NCBI GenBank assembly: GCA_018828145.1
Contig: JAHJWO010000041.1
Span: forward strand, 1-64,000
Length of the DNA stretch: 64,000 nt
From: Alphaproteobacteria bacterium
GTDB taxonomy: Bacteria; Pseudomonadota; Alphaproteobacteria; Rhizobiales; Devosiaceae
Direction: 5' to 3'
A program made the position numbers and the translations under genes. Under the pieces are notes generated by a model, which was given only the letters and a program-made list of their open reading frames with translations, was not told the DNA's origin and did no database searches. Positions 1-9,449 of the stretch are shown here, piece after piece. The stretch's first letter is position 1, and the number at the start of each line of letters is the position of its first letter.

Positions 1-29
1 CCTTCCTTGTGCACCACACTCGGTAAAGG

Positions 30-78
30 CCCCCTCACCCGACCGAAGACGGTCGACCTCTCCCCCAGAGGGAGAGGT
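30..78. repeat. intergenic palindromic repeat, copy 1
   Basis: Two adjacent hairpins are visible: GACCG/CGGTC (41-54) and CCTCTCCC/GGGAGAGG (57-77). The same CTC-rich palindromic style recurs between genes near 14.8, 18.1, 54.3, 57.7, 59.4 and 63.2 kb. It sits just upstream of cobM. Confidence 0.6.
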
Positions 79-92
79 AAGAAAGTGCTGCC

Positions 93-851
93 ATGACCGT
101 CCATTTCATCGGCGCCGGCCCCGGCGCGGCCGATCTCATCACCGTGCGCGGCATGAAGCTGCTCGCCGCCTGCCCGGTCTGTCTCTATGCCGGCTCCATC
201 GTGCCGCCGGACATACTGGCCTGGTGCGGCCCTGATACCCGTCTTGTCGACACGGCACCGCTGTCGCTCGACGAGATCGAAGCCGAGTATGTCCGGGCCG
301 ACGCCGCCGGAGAGGACGTCGCCCGGCTCCATTCGGGGGATCTGTCGGTATGGAGCGCCGTGGCCGAACAGATGCGCCGACTCGATCGGCTGGGCATTGC
401 CTATACGCTGACGCCGGGCGTCCCCGCCTTCGCCGCCGCGGCGGCCGCGCTGGGTCGCGAGCTGACCATTCCGGCCGAGGCACAGAGCCTGGTACTGACC
501 CGTGTGTCGGGTCGCGCCTCCCCCATGCCCGAACGCGAGACGCTCGCCGCCTTCGGCGCGACCGGCGCAACGCTGGCCATCCATCTGGCCATTCATTCAC
601 TGGTCAGGGTCGTGACCGAATTGCGGCCGCTCTACGGCGACGACTGCCCCGTGGCCATCGTCTTCCACGCCTCCTGGCCCGACGAAAAGATCATCACGGG
701 CACCCTGGCGGACATCGAAGCCCGCTTTGCCGCCGATCCGGTCGAACGCACGGCCATCATCTTCGTCGGCCGTGGCCTCGGCGCTACCGACTTCCGCGAG
801 AGCAGCCTCTACGACCCCGACTACCAGCGCCGCTTCCGGGATCGCAGCTAA
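93..851 (+). CDS. cobM: precorrin-4 C11-methyltransferase
   Basis: SAM-dependent methylation of precorrin-4 at C-11 in aerobic cobalamin synthesis, cytoplasmic. The 252-aa protein has the usual family length. It opens with the tetrapyrrole methylase glycine motif [16 protein letters not shown] and carries the family's GDLSVWSA and [15 protein letters not shown] stretches, with the late [19 protein letters not shown] motif that is characteristic of CobM/CbiF. No other cob gene lies in the window, so any cobalamin cluster is off the left edge. The start is an ATG about 15 nt after the palindromic repeat; a purine-rich AAGAAAG precedes it. Confidence 0.93.
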   Translation: MTVHFIGAGPGAADLITVRGMKLLAACPVCLYAGSIVPPDILAWCGPDTRLVDTAPLSLDEIEAEYVRADAAGEDVARLHSGDLSVWSAVAEQMRRLDRLGIAYTLTPGVPAFAAAAAALGRELTIPAEAQSLVLTRVSGRASPMPERETLAAFGATGATLAIHLAIHSLVRVVTELRPLYGDDCPVAIVFHASWPDEKIITGTLADIEARFAADPVERTAIIFVGRGLGATDFRESSLYDPDYQRRFRDRS

Positions 852-905
852 GCTTTTGATCACACTGCGCTTTCCCGCACCAGCAGGTCGGGTTGCCGAG
901 ATGTC

Positions 906-1955
906 CTAGAGACGACGGCCGCTGGCGCGGTTGAAGGGGTGCAGCGTGGCGACGGGCACGGCGAAATCCACCTGGCCGGTCTCAGTCAGGGTCGTGCGGC
1001 CCTGCGCGACGATGACGAAGATCTGCTCCAGACCCGCCACCCGCACATAGAGATGGCTCTCGCCGCCCACAGGCTCGATCAGTTCCACCGTGCCGGTCAG
1101 CGGGATATCGCCCGCCGCGCCCTTGCCCATGACGACGGCGTCGGGCCGGATGCCCACGATGTCGGTGCCGGCCGGCAGGCTTGCGGGCAGGCTCACGCCG
1201 GGCAGCGCGCGGATCCGCTCGACATCGATCAGGTTCATCGGCGGCGAGCCGATGAAGCCGGCCACGAAGAGCGAAGCCGGGCGGTCGTAGAGTTCGGTCG
1301 GCTTGCCAACCTGCTCGATATGGCCGCCATTCATCACCACCAGCCGGTCGGCCAGGGTCATGGCTTCGAGCTGGTCATGGGTCACGTAGACACTGGTGGT
1401 GCCGAGCGAGCGCTGCAGGCGGCGTATTTCGATGCGCATCTGGCCGCGCAGCTTGGCGTCGAGATTGCTCAGCGGTTCGTCGAACAGGAAAGCCTTGGGC
1501 TGGCGGACAATGGCCCGGCCCATGGCGACGCGCTGGCGCTGACCGCCCGAAAGCTGGCGCGGCTTGCGGTCGAGGAAGGGGGCGATCTCCAGCGTCTGCG
1601 CCGCGGCGTTGACGCGGGCATCGATCTCGTCGCGCGGCGTGCCGCGGTTCTTGAGCCCGTATTCCAGGTTTCCCCGCACCGTCATGTGCGGATAGAGCGC
1701 ATAGTTCTGGAACACCATGGCGATGTCGCGCTCGGCGGGCTCGCGCTTGTTGACCACGGCGCCACCGATGGAAATCGTGCCCTCGGTGATGGATTCGAGG
1801 CCGGCAATCATGCGCAGCAGGGTGGACTTGCCACAGCCTGATGGCCCCACCAGCACGACCATTTCGCCATCGGCAATGGCCAGGTCGATGCCGTGGATCA
1901 CCTGGGCGCCGCCGGGATAAGTCTTCTTGACGCCCGAGAGTTCGATGGCGGCCAT
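906..1955 (-). CDS. ugpC: sn-glycerol-3-phosphate import ATP-binding protein
   Basis: ATPase of the glycerol-3-phosphate importer, membrane-associated in the cytoplasm. The 349-aa CUT1-type ATPase shows Walker [10 protein letters not shown] (residues 37-45), the signature LSGGQRQR, Walker B with [13 protein letters not shown], and a C-terminal regulatory OB domain. An upstream in-frame extension exists, but the ATG at 1955 begins the conserved [13 protein letters not shown] and lies 2 nt after the ugpE stop, so I use it. Last gene of ugpBAEC. Assignment to Ugp rests on the whole operon, since MalK-like ATPases look alike. Confidence 0.9.
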   Translation of the reverse strand: MAAIELSGVKKTYPGGAQVIHGIDLAIADGEMVVLVGPSGCGKSTLLRMIAGLESITEGTISIGGAVVNKREPAERDIAMVFQNYALYPHMTVRGNLEYGLKNRGTPRDEIDARVNAAAQTLEIAPFLDRKPRQLSGGQRQRVAMGRAIVRQPKAFLFDEPLSNLDAKLRGQMRIEIRRLQRSLGTTSVYVTHDQLEAMTLADRLVVMNGGHIEQVGKPTELYDRPASLFVAGFIGSPPMNLIDVERIRALPGVSLPASLPAGTDIVGIRPDAVVMGKGAAGDIPLTGTVELIEPVGGESHLYVRVAGLEQIFVIVAQGRTTLTETGQVDFAVPVATLHPFNRASGRRL

Positions 1956-1957
1956 TG

Positions 1958-2806
1958 CTATTTCTCCGTTTCGACCAGGCCCTTGACGAACAGGCGCTGC
2001 ATGAAGATGACGACGAGGACTGGGGGCAACATGGCCAGCATCACGGCGGCCATGACGAAGTTCCACTGCGGTTCGGAATCCGCCGTGGCGGCCAGGCGCT
2101 TGATGCCCATGACGACCGTGTAATAGCGGCTGTCGGTGGTCACCAGCAGGGGCCAGAGATACTGCACCCATCCATAGATGAAGAGGATGACGAAAAGCGC
2201 CGCGATATTGGTCCGGCTAAGCGGCAGCAGGATATCGCGGAAGAACTTGATCGGGCCGGCCCCGTCGACGCGGGCGGCTTCCATCAGCTCGTCCGGGACG
2301 GTCAGGAAGAACTGGCGGAACAGGAAGGTGGCCGTTGCCGAGGCGATCAGCGGCAGGGTCAGCCCGACATAGGAATTGAGCAGGCCCAGATTGGCCACGA
2401 CCGCGAAGGTGGGGATGATGCGCACCTCGACCGGCAGCATCAGCGTGATGAAGATGATCCAGAAGGCCACCATGCGGAACGGGAACTTGAAGAACACGAT
2501 CGCATAGGCCGAGAGCAGCGAGATGGCGATCTTGCCCACGGCGATGATGATGGCGATGATCAGCGAGTTCATCAGCATGATCCACAGCGGCGGCGCGCCG
2601 GCGGTGGAAATGCCCTCGGTGAGCATCTTGCCGTAGTTCTCGATCAGGTGCGGCCCCGGCAGGAGCGGCACTAGTCCGCGCATGAAGTCGCCGCTGCCAT
2701 GGGTGGAGGCGATGAAGGCCAGATAGACCGGAAACACCACCACGATGACGCCAACGATGAGCACCAGGTGGGTGAGGACGGTGAGGAGAGGACGATTTTC
2801 GACCAT
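1958..2806 (-). CDS. ugpE: sn-glycerol-3-phosphate ABC transporter permease UgpE
   Basis: Inner-membrane permease of the glycerol-3-phosphate importer, 282 aa, the usual UgpE length. It has a hydrophobic N-terminal helix ([20 protein letters not shown]) and about five further membrane segments. The EAA coupling loop is visible as [15 protein letters not shown]. The N-terminal part with [12 protein letters not shown] is typical of UgpE. It lies between ugpA (15-nt gap) and ugpC (2-nt gap), so it is co-transcribed. A mis-assignment to another CUT1 sugar permease is unlikely given the UgpB and UgpA neighbours. Confidence 0.92.
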   Translation of the reverse strand: MVENRPLLTVLTHLVLIVGVIVVVFPVYLAFIASTHGSGDFMRGLVPLLPGPHLIENYGKMLTEGISTAGAPPLWIMLMNSLIIAIIIAVGKIAISLLSAYAIVFFKFPFRMVAFWIIFITLMLPVEVRIIPTFAVVANLGLLNSYVGLTLPLIASATATFLFRQFFLTVPDELMEAARVDGAGPIKFFRDILLPLSRTNIAALFVILFIYGWVQYLWPLLVTTDSRYYTVVMGIKRLAATADSEPQWNFVMAAVMLAMLPPVLVVIFMQRLFVKGLVETEK

Positions 2807-2821
2807 GTTATGCTGCGCTCC

Positions 2822-3706
2822 TCAATACTGTACGCGCCGCTCGACATAGCGGAACTGGATGGCGGTCAGCACGATGACAATGGCCATCAGCACCACGGAT
2901 TGCGCTGCGGACGAGCCGATATTGAGCCCGAGGAAGCCGTCGGCATAAACCTTGTAGACCAAGATATTGGTGGCCTGGTTGGGCCCGCCCGACGTCGTCG
3001 CGTCGATGATGCCGAAGGTGTCGAACATGGCGTAGTTGATGTTGACGATCAGCAGGAAGAAGGTGGTGGGCGAGAGCAGCGGAAATACAATGGTCCAGAA
3101 GCGCTTGAAGGGTCCGGCGCCATCGATGGCGGCCGCCTCGGTGAGCGATTGCGGCACCGATTGCAGCCCCGCGACGAAGAACAGGAAATTGTAGGATATC
3201 TGCTTCCAGCTCGCGGCGATGATGACGAAGATCATCGCCTGGTTGCCATCCACGCGGTGGTTCCAGGAAATGCCCGCGGCGCGCATCAGATAGGGCGCGA
3301 TGCCGATGGTGGGGTTGAACATGAACCACCACAGGATGCCGACGACCACGGGGGCCACGGCATAGGGCCAGACCAGCAGGGTGGTATAGGCGCGATTGGA
3401 GCGCAGCACGCGGCTGACGGCCACCGCGAGAATGAGCGACAGGGTCATGGACAGCAGCGTCACCGACACCGCGAACATCGCCGTCTTGGTGAGCGAGTTC
3501 ACATAGCCGGGGTCGGCGAACAGGCGCGAATAGTTCTCGAACCAGATGAAGGTGGTCTTGAAGCCGAAGGGATCTTCGCGCTCGAAGGATGATTTGACCG
3601 CCTGGGCTGCAGGCCAGATGAAGAAGATCAGGGTCACGGCAAGCTGCGGCGCCAGCAGCGCGTAGGGCAGCAGCTTGTTGGGAAAGGTAGTGCGCTTGGT
3701 TTGCAT
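2822..3706 (-). CDS. ugpA: sn-glycerol-3-phosphate ABC transporter permease UgpA
   Basis: First inner-membrane permease of the importer, 294 aa. The N-terminus [20 protein letters not shown] and the [20 protein letters not shown] region are characteristic of UgpA. The EAA loop [16 protein letters not shown] couples it to the UgpC ATPase. Six membrane segments are expected and are visible as hydrophobic stretches. It pairs with UgpE as a heterodimer. It is separated from ugpB by 108 nt that contain a strong stem-loop. Confidence 0.93.
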   Translation of the reverse strand: MQTKRTTFPNKLLPYALLAPQLAVTLIFFIWPAAQAVKSSFEREDPFGFKTTFIWFENYSRLFADPGYVNSLTKTAMFAVSVTLLSMTLSLILAVAVSRVLRSNRAYTTLLVWPYAVAPVVVGILWWFMFNPTIGIAPYLMRAAGISWNHRVDGNQAMIFVIIAASWKQISYNFLFFVAGLQSVPQSLTEAAAIDGAGPFKRFWTIVFPLLSPTTFFLLIVNINYAMFDTFGIIDATTSGGPNQATNILVYKVYADGFLGLNIGSSAAQSVVLMAIVIVLTAIQFRYVERRVQY

Positions 3707-3773
3707 TTGGGCCGAGAACTCCCCCGACGATCACGGCCAGACAAGCCGGGCGGCAATGGCCGCTTGGTTGGTA

Positions 3774-3805
3774 GGCCGCCCGCGACTTTGCGGTCGCGGG
3801 CGGCC
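3774..3805 (-). other. intraoperonic stem-loop between ugpB and ugpA
   Basis: Perfect 13-bp inverted repeat (3774-3786 against 3793-3805) with a 6-nt loop, starting 9 nt after the ugpB stop. There is no T-run, so it is not a classical terminator. In ABC importer operons such structures commonly protect the binding-protein message from 3' decay, giving excess binding protein over permease; that role is inferred here. Confidence 0.7.
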
Positions 3806-3814
3806 CGGGGAGAC

Positions 3815-5143
3815 TTACTGATTGGCGGCTTCGAAGTCGCGCAGGATCTGGTTGCCGCGTTCGACGGCGGCGTCGAGGGCTTCCTGGGCGGTCTTGTTGC
3901 CGGCGAGCAGGGCTTCGAACTCCTCATCGACCACGGTGCGGGCCTGGGTCAGGTTACCAAAGCGGATGCCCTTGGAATTGGCCGTCGGGGTGCCGCGGGT
4001 GATCTGGTTGATGGCGATGTCCGAGCCGGGATTGGCTTCGTAATAGCCCTGTTCCTGGCCGAGTTCATAGGCAGCATTGGTGATCGGCAGGTAGCCGGTC
4101 GCCTGGTGCCAGTCGGCCTGGACTTCGGGGCTCGAGAGGTAGGTGAAAAACTGGGCGACGCCCTTGTAGACTTCCGGGTCCTTGCCATTGAGGGCCCAGA
4201 GGGTGGCGCCGCCAATGATCGAGTTCTTCGGCTCGGTGGTCACGTCGTCATAGTAAGGCAGGGGTGCGAAGCCGACTTCGAACTCCTTGGAATTGTTGAC
4301 GACGCCAGCGCGCGATGCCGAGGAGTTCATGTAGATCGCGCATTCCTGGGCGTAGAATTTGGGCGGAGCATCGGCGCCGCCGACCGGGCCACCATACTGG
4401 AACAGGCCTTCGTCAGCCCACTTCTTCAGGTTTTCCCAATGCTTGACCTGAACTTCACCATTGAAGGTGAACTCGCTGCCCAGACCGCCAAAGCCGTTTT
4501 CGAGCGTGCCATAGGGCTGGTCGTGGATGGCCGAGAGGTTTTCGAGCTGTACCCAGGAGATCCAGCCGGAGGTGAAGCCACAGGGGGCGGCACCCGATTC
4601 CATGATCTGGCGGCTCATGGTCTCGAGCTCGGCCCAGGTCTTGGGCGGGGTTTCGCGGTCAAGGCCGGCTTTTTCGAACACGTCCTTGTTGTAGTACATG
4701 ATCGGGGTGGACGAGTTGAACGGCATGGACAGGATGTTGCCGTCGGTGTCGGAATAGTAGCCGGTCACGGGAGCCAGGAAGCCCGACGGGTCCCAGGCTT
4801 CGCCATTCTCAGTCATCAGCGAGTAGACGGGGTTCACCGCGCCCTTGGCGGCCATCATGGTGCCGGTGCCCACTTCGAAGACCTGCACGATGGCGGGTTG
4901 TTCGTTGGCGCGGAAAGCGGCAATGGCGGCGGTCAGCGTCTCGGGATAGCTGCCCTTGTAGCTGGGAACCACGACGAATTCGCTCTGGCTTTCATTGAAG
5001 CCTGTGGCGATGGCTTCAAGGCGCTGGCCAAGCTCGGCATCCATAGCGTGCCACCAGGCGATCTCGGTCTGCGCAAAGGCAGCCGAAGAGGAAAGCATCA
5101 GCGACAGGGCGGCAAGCCCGGCTACGCCATTCAGATTCTTCAT
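3815..5143 (-). CDS. ugpB: sn-glycerol-3-phosphate-binding periplasmic protein
   Basis: Periplasmic substrate-binding protein of the importer, 442 aa, normal UgpB length. It has a Sec signal peptide (MKNLNGVAGLAALSLMLSSS, cleavage expected after AAFA before QTEIAWWHAM). The WWHAM motif, FNESQSEFVVVPSYKGSYPE and QVFEVGTGTMMAA are strong UgpB markers. It is the first gene of ugpBAEC, and a PhoB-type repeat array lies about 200 nt upstream on the same strand, consistent with induction by phosphate starvation. Confidence 0.95.
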   Translation of the reverse strand: MKNLNGVAGLAALSLMLSSSAAFAQTEIAWWHAMDAELGQRLEAIATGFNESQSEFVVVPSYKGSYPETLTAAIAAFRANEQPAIVQVFEVGTGTMMAAKGAVNPVYSLMTENGEAWDPSGFLAPVTGYYSDTDGNILSMPFNSSTPIMYYNKDVFEKAGLDRETPPKTWAELETMSRQIMESGAAPCGFTSGWISWVQLENLSAIHDQPYGTLENGFGGLGSEFTFNGEVQVKHWENLKKWADEGLFQYGGPVGGADAPPKFYAQECAIYMNSSASRAGVVNNSKEFEVGFAPLPYYDDVTTEPKNSIIGGATLWALNGKDPEVYKGVAQFFTYLSSPEVQADWHQATGYLPITNAAYELGQEQGYYEANPGSDIAINQITRGTPTANSKGIRFGNLTQARTVVDEEFEALLAGNKTAQEALDAAVERGNQILRDFEAANQ

Positions 5144-5344
5144 GGTTATCTCCCGTTGTTACCGGCTCGGCCTTGTGACCGACCAGCTTCTTCCAGAACT
5201 TCGAATTTGAGCGCTGAGGACTGTCATCAAGGCTTCACGAAACAGAAGCGAAATCTATCAGACAGAAAACGAAACCTCATACGCGCACGCCACCCTCCTC
5301 GTGGCGGGGACGCATGGTGTGCGGCCCCGATCTAGTCAGGCCAG

Positions 5345-5384
5345 ATAACAGCTGCGTGACAACTAGGTAACAGAAATGTGACTG
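5345..5384 (-). promoter_or_regulatory. four-unit PhoB box upstream of ugpB
   Basis: On the minus strand four 7-mers are spaced exactly 11 bp apart: CAGTCAC (5384-5378), CTGTTAC (5373-5367), TTGTCAC (5362-5356), CTGTTAT (5351-5345), each followed by a 4-bp spacer. PhoB binds direct 11-bp repeats of this 7+4 form (CTGTCAT-like). Position and orientation fit control of ugpBAEC. The rest of the 5144-5513 intergenic stretch also has a lone CTGTCAT at 5221 on the plus strand and a small GC hairpin near 5283-5304; nothing else was recognised. Confidence 0.75.
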
Positions 5385-5513
5385 TGGACCAAGAGGCGAC
5401 TGCAGGCCGTAGAGTCAGGCCTGTGCAACGCGCGTTTGCGACGTCATCGACAGCGTGAAACGCAGGGTCTGCAGGGGATTGCGCCGGTCTTGTCGCGGTG
5501 TTGCGCGGCGCAA

Positions 5514-6260
5514 TCAATAGGTCGTACGGCCGCCGGAGAGATCGAAGACGCTGGCGGTGGTGAAGCTGTTTTCCCGGCTGACCAGCCAGGCCACCATCGA
5601 GGCGGCCTCGTCCACCTCCAGGAACCGGCCGCGCGGAATGCGCACCAGCATGTAGTCGATGAATTCCTTGGTCAGCGTATCGAGGATGCGCGTCTTGGCA
5701 GTGGCGGGCGTGATGGCATTGACCGCGATGTCATATTTGGCGAGTTCCTTGCCCAGTGACTTGGTGAGCCCGATGACGCCGGCCTTGGCGGCCGAATAGG
5801 CCGACAGGTTCGGATTGCCCTCCTTGCCGGCAACCGATGAGATGTTGACGATTCGGCCGTAATTGCGCGCCTTCATCGCCGGGATGACCACCTTGTTGAC
5901 GTAGAAGGTGCCGTTGAGATTGATCTCGACGACGCGACGCCACTCGTCGGGGTCATAGTCTTCCAGCGTGGCATTGGGGCCGGCAATGCCGGCGGAGTTG
6001 ACCAGTATCGACACCGGCCCGAGTTCTGCCTCCACCTCGGCATGCACTCGCTGCAGACCCGCAAGATCGGTGATGTCGACCGTCTTGGCCGAAGACGCGG
6101 GGCCAAGATTGTCGAGCGCCATGGCCAGGGCCTCGGCATTGGTGTCCCACAGGCTGACCCTGGCACCAGAGGCGATCAGCCGCCGGGCAATGGCAAAGCC
6201 GAGCCCCTGCGCGCCGCCGGTGACGACGGCAATCTGGTCGTTGAGGTCGATGACATTCAT
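5514..6260 (-). CDS. SDR family oxidoreductase
   Basis: Classical short-chain dehydrogenase/reductase of 248 aa. The NAD(P)-binding TGGAQGLGFAIA motif, NSAG, the catalytic Ser in NISSVAG and the YSAAK (YxxxK) pair are all present, so it should be active. The acidic residue in LWDTNAEAL after the second strand suggests NAD(H) preference. The ATG at 6260 is chosen because the Rossmann fold begins directly after MNVIDLNDQ; a longer start at 6311 would add a non-conserved tail. Substrate unknown; related SDRs act on sugar acids or 3-oxoacyl groups. It lies upstream of ugpB but ends 370 nt away, so co-transcription is unlikely. Confidence 0.85.
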   Translation of the reverse strand: MNVIDLNDQIAVVTGGAQGLGFAIARRLIASGARVSLWDTNAEALAMALDNLGPASSAKTVDITDLAGLQRVHAEVEAELGPVSILVNSAGIAGPNATLEDYDPDEWRRVVEINLNGTFYVNKVVIPAMKARNYGRIVNISSVAGKEGNPNLSAYSAAKAGVIGLTKSLGKELAKYDIAVNAITPATAKTRILDTLTKEFIDYMLVRIPRGRFLEVDEAASMVAWLVSRENSFTTASVFDLSGGRTTY

Positions 6261-6391
6261 GGGGCAAACACCTTGGTCAATCATGCGGCGCGAAGCCGAC
6301 TCCGCGCTCACTAGGCGTAGTACCGGCCCGACCCGTTGTCCATTTGCGGGCTCCCCCTTCCTTTAGCCTGCGTCACACCCCCCGGCGCCCG

Positions 6392-6412
6392 GAACCGGGC
6401 CGGTCCCGGTTC
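6392..6412. other. hairpin upstream of treY
   Basis: Perfect 8-bp inverted repeat GAACCGGG/CCCGGTTC with a 5-nt loop, 34 nt before the treY start, in the divergent region between the SDR gene and treY. No T-run. It could be an operator or leader hairpin; no family assignment. Confidence 0.4.
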
Positions 6413-6445
6413 GTTGTGGCCAGTGCACACAGGCTCGGACCGCTC

Positions 6446-8905
6446 ATGACCTCCCAGACGCCTTCTTTCGACGGGGACCGGGCGCCCCGCGCGACCTACC
6501 GGCTGCAACTCAACAGCGCCTTCACCTTCGCCGATGCGCAGAGGCTTGCGCCCTATCTCGATGCGCTCGGGGTCAGCCACGTCTATCTCTCGCCGATCCT
6601 CAAGGCGCGGCCCGGCAGCACGCATGGCTATGACACGGTCGATCATCAGCAGATCAATCCGGAGCTGGGATCGCTCGACGATTTCCGCGCCCTGGTGGCA
6701 GCGCTGCGGCAGCACGGCCTGGGCGTCATTCTCGATTTCGTCCCCAACCACATGGGGGTGGGCGGCGCCGACAATGGGTTGTGGCTCGACGTGCTCAAGC
6801 ACGGCCCGTCCAGTCGCTATGCCGACTGGTTCGATATCGACTGGCACCCGCCAAGACCGGGCATGGCGGGCAAGCTGCTCGTGCCCTTTCTGGGCGCCAG
6901 CTATGCCGAAAGCCTGACATCCGGTCACCTGCAGATCAGGGCCGATGCCGACGGCTTCGCCATCTGGGCGGGGGACGACCAGAAGCTGCCCATCCGTCCC
7001 GAGGACGAAAGCGATCTGCTCGCGCGCCATGGCACGGCCGAGGCGGCGATCGCCGCGCTTTCTGGCCATCCGGAACAGGCGGGCTCCTGGGCGGCCCTTG
7101 ATGCGCTGATCGCGCGCCAGCACTGGCGGATCGCCCACCATTCGGTCGCGGGCGACGAGATCAATTACCGGCGATTCTTCATCAACAGCGACCTGGCCGG
7201 CATTCGCATCGACCGGCCGGATGTGTTCGCGCATGCCCATGCGCTGATCTTCGCCCTGATCGCAGAGGGGCTGGTCGATGGCCTGCGCATCGATCACATC
7301 GACGGGCTGCTCGACCCCAAGGGGTATATCGAGAAGCTGCGCGAATGCGCGCCCCGGACGATCTACCTGATTGTCGAGAAGATCCTGGCGCCGCATGAGC
7401 AGTTGCGCGGCGATTGGCCGGTTGAAGGCACCACCGGCTATGAAGTGGGCGCGCAGCTCACCCGGATCCTGATGCCGGCCCATGCCGAGCCGGCGGTGAC
7501 TGCTGCCTATGAGGCCTTTGTCGGCGCGGTCGCCGATCCGCAGGAGGAGGCCTATCGCTGCAAGCTGCGGGTCATGGACAACGAGCTGGCAGCCGAGCTG
7601 GCGGCCCTGGCGCGGCGCTTCGCCACGATCGCCTGGGCCGTTGGGACCACCATGGACCTCGCCGAGGCCGGCTTGCGCCGGGCGCTGCGCGAAACCATCG
7701 CGCAGCTCGAGGTCTACCGCGTCTATGCCGACGATGCCGGCAGCGGCGCGCGCGACAGGCGCGAGATCGGGGTCGCCATCGGCAAGGCGCGGCGATCGGC
7801 GGCGCACCTGCCCCCTGCCCTGTTCGACTTTGTGGGGGACCTGCTCTGCGGCGCGGTGGGGAATGAATATGATCCGAAGCTGGTGGCCGAGGCCGTCGGC
7901 CGCTTCCAGCAATATAGCGGGCCGGTGATGGCCAAGGGCCTCGAGGACACTGCGCTCTATCGCTACAACCGGCTGGTTGCGCTCAACGAGGTGGGGGCGC
8001 ATCCGGACCGGTTTGCCCTTTCCGTTTCCGCCTTCCATGACAGCAATCGCCGGCGTCTCGCCACCCATCCGGCCTGCATGATTGCCACCTCGACCCATGA
8101 CACCAAGCGGGGAGAGGACCTGCGCGCCGTCGTTGCGGCGATTGCCGGCGACCCGGCCCGATGGCAGGCCGCGACGCAGGAATGGCGAGCCATTCTGGCG
8201 GCCGATGGCGCCGACGCGATTGCGGCCAACGACCTTTATCTGCTGTTCCAGTTGCTGCTTGGCGGCTGGCCCATCGAGGGTGAGGCCCATGACCTTGCCG
8301 ACCGCATCAAGGCCGCGATGACAAAGTCGCTGCGCGAGGCACGGCAGCGCAGCGACTGGGGCGTCAACAATACCGGCTACGAAAACGGGGTTTTGGCCTT
8401 CATCGACGCTGCCCTGGCCAACCAGGCATTCCTGCGCAGTTTCCATGCGGCGCGGCTGCCCCTGGTCGAGATCGGCCGCCGCAAGGCACTGATCCAGCTG
8501 GGACTGAAGCTGACCATTCCGGGCGTGCCGGACATCTATCGTGGCGCCGAGGATTGGGAGCAGAGCTTTGTCGACCCCGACAACCGGCGCCCGGTCGATT
8601 TCCCGGGTCTGGCGCAGCGCCTAGCCCGGCCGATGGCGCAGCGTGACGACAAGATGATGCTGACCCAGACGCTGCTGCAGCTCCGCCGCCGGCTGCCGGA
8701 GGTGTTTGCCCAGGGGCGCTACGAGCCCGTTGTGCTGGACCCCGCAGTGCTCGCCTTCCGCCGCTGTCATGGCGCCGACGAGGTGCTGGTGATCGCCGAT
8801 CTCTCCGCCCGCCACGATGCCGGCCTGGCACGCTGGCTCGACATTGTCGGCGCGCCGCCTGAAGAGGTCTATCGCTCCGACATGCTCGTGGTCTTCTCGA
8901 CCTAG
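6446..8905 (+). CDS. treY: maltooligosyl trehalose synthase
   Basis: GH13 enzyme that converts the reducing-end alpha-1,4 bond of maltodextrins to alpha-1,1, giving maltooligosyl trehalose. The 819-aa protein begins with the TreY N-terminus RATYRLQLNSAFTFADAQRL and LSPILKARPGSTHGYDTVDH. GH13 catalytic elements are visible: LRIDHIDGL (nucleophile Asp), YLIVEKILAPHE (acid Glu) and TSTHDTKRGED (third Asp region), then PDIYRGAEDWEQSFVDPDNRRP near the C-terminus. The start at 6446 gives MTSQTPSF just before the conserved part; an upstream start at 6344 would include the hairpin. The usual partner treZ and glgX are absent from this window. Confidence 0.93.
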   Translation: MTSQTPSFDGDRAPRATYRLQLNSAFTFADAQRLAPYLDALGVSHVYLSPILKARPGSTHGYDTVDHQQINPELGSLDDFRALVAALRQHGLGVILDFVPNHMGVGGADNGLWLDVLKHGPSSRYADWFDIDWHPPRPGMAGKLLVPFLGASYAESLTSGHLQIRADADGFAIWAGDDQKLPIRPEDESDLLARHGTAEAAIAALSGHPEQAGSWAALDALIARQHWRIAHHSVAGDEINYRRFFINSDLAGIRIDRPDVFAHAHALIFALIAEGLVDGLRIDHIDGLLDPKGYIEKLRECAPRTIYLIVEKILAPHEQLRGDWPVEGTTGYEVGAQLTRILMPAHAEPAVTAAYEAFVGAVADPQEEAYRCKLRVMDNELAAELAALARRFATIAWAVGTTMDLAEAGLRRALRETIAQLEVYRVYADDAGSGARDRREIGVAIGKARRSAAHLPPALFDFVGDLLCGAVGNEYDPKLVAEAVGRFQQYSGPVMAKGLEDTALYRYNRLVALNEVGAHPDRFALSVSAFHDSNRRRLATHPACMIATSTHDTKRGEDLRAVVAAIAGDPARWQAATQEWRAILAADGADAIAANDLYLLFQLLLGGWPIEGEAHDLADRIKAAMTKSLREARQRSDWGVNNTGYENGVLAFIDAALANQAFLRSFHAARLPLVEIGRRKALIQLGLKLTIPGVPDIYRGAEDWEQSFVDPDNRRPVDFPGLAQRLARPMAQRDDKMMLTQTLLQLRRRLPEVFAQGRYEPVVLDPAVLAFRRCHGADEVLVIADLSARHDAGLARWLDIVGAPPEEVYRSDMLVVFST

Positions 8906-8913
8906 AGCACACG

Positions 8914-9183
8914 TTACGCGCGGCGGCCGGGCTCGGCAGAGGTCAGCCGCGACAGCCAGCGCGCCGCCTGGTCCGCCACCCGCCGCCGCTGGATCAGATG
9001 CTCGGTCAGCAGCACCTTCACCGTGTCCGCGGCCGGCGCATTGCCGAGCGGACTCAAGACGGGGTGTCCGCCGATCCGCGCATGGATGATGTTGTTCTCA
9101 ACGTAGTAACTCGCACGGTGAATCACACCGTCAAGCGTGACTTCGACAGTCTGAACAATGCACTCCCGTTCGGTATTATTCAT
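8914..9183 (-). CDS. hypothetical protein (89 aa)
   Basis: I do not recognise the family. The protein is soluble, with a beta-rich N-terminal half (VQTVEVTLDGVIHRASYYVE) and a charged helical C-terminus (HLIQRRRVADQAARWLSRL). A clear Shine-Dalgarno GGAGG lies 6 nt before the ATG at 9183 and decides that start over a GTG two codons upstream. It converges on treY, ending 8 nt away, and is separated from the guanidine operon by about 110 nt. Confidence 0.6.
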   Translation of the reverse strand: MNNTERECIVQTVEVTLDGVIHRASYYVENNIIHARIGGHPVLSPLGNAPAADTVKVLLTEHLIQRRRVADQAARWLSRLTSAEPGRRA

Positions 9184-9294
9184 GGCCACCTCCGGCCATA
9201 ACCATGGACACGGGCGCTGAGCCCTTCAAGTTAGCACTGCTGACCTTTCTGCCTCGCCAACCAGGTCGGTGCAGCAATCACAAGGGGCTCAACC

Positions 9295-9432
9295 TCACGG
9301 GCGTCTGGCGCGAACAATCACATTGCCTCGATTGCGGCTGATCCTGGCCTCCCGGGTGTAGCCAATCGCCCCGCTCCGGGCGGCAAAGCCGTTGACGATG
9401 AGGGTGATTCCGGTCCGTAGCCACTGGAGCAT
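9295..9432 (-). CDS. small protein at the end of the guanidine operon (45 aa)
   Basis: Short ORF beginning 17 nt after the atzF stop with a strong GGGAGGA Shine-Dalgarno 8 nt before its ATG. The product starts MLQWLRTGITLIVNGF, is very basic (about ten Arg/Lys in 45 residues) and has one moderately hydrophobic stretch (TGITLIVNGFAA) too short for a confident membrane helix. No family is recognised. The strong ribosome site and tight spacing are the only support; co-transcription with the operon is inferred. Confidence 0.45.
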   Translation of the reverse strand: MLQWLRTGITLIVNGFAARSGAIGYTREARISRNRGNVIVRARRP

Positions 9433-9449
9433 TGCACTGTCCTCCCAGA

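Noticed and set aside
5221-5239. CTGTCATCAAGGCTTCACG as a PhoB box
   Set aside because: Only the first 7-mer fits and it points away from ugpB; the four-unit array at 5345-5384 is far better.
6311-8446. 711-codon open frame antisense to treY
   Set aside because: Arises from high GC and codon bias; no family motif, while the plus strand encodes an intact GH13 enzyme.
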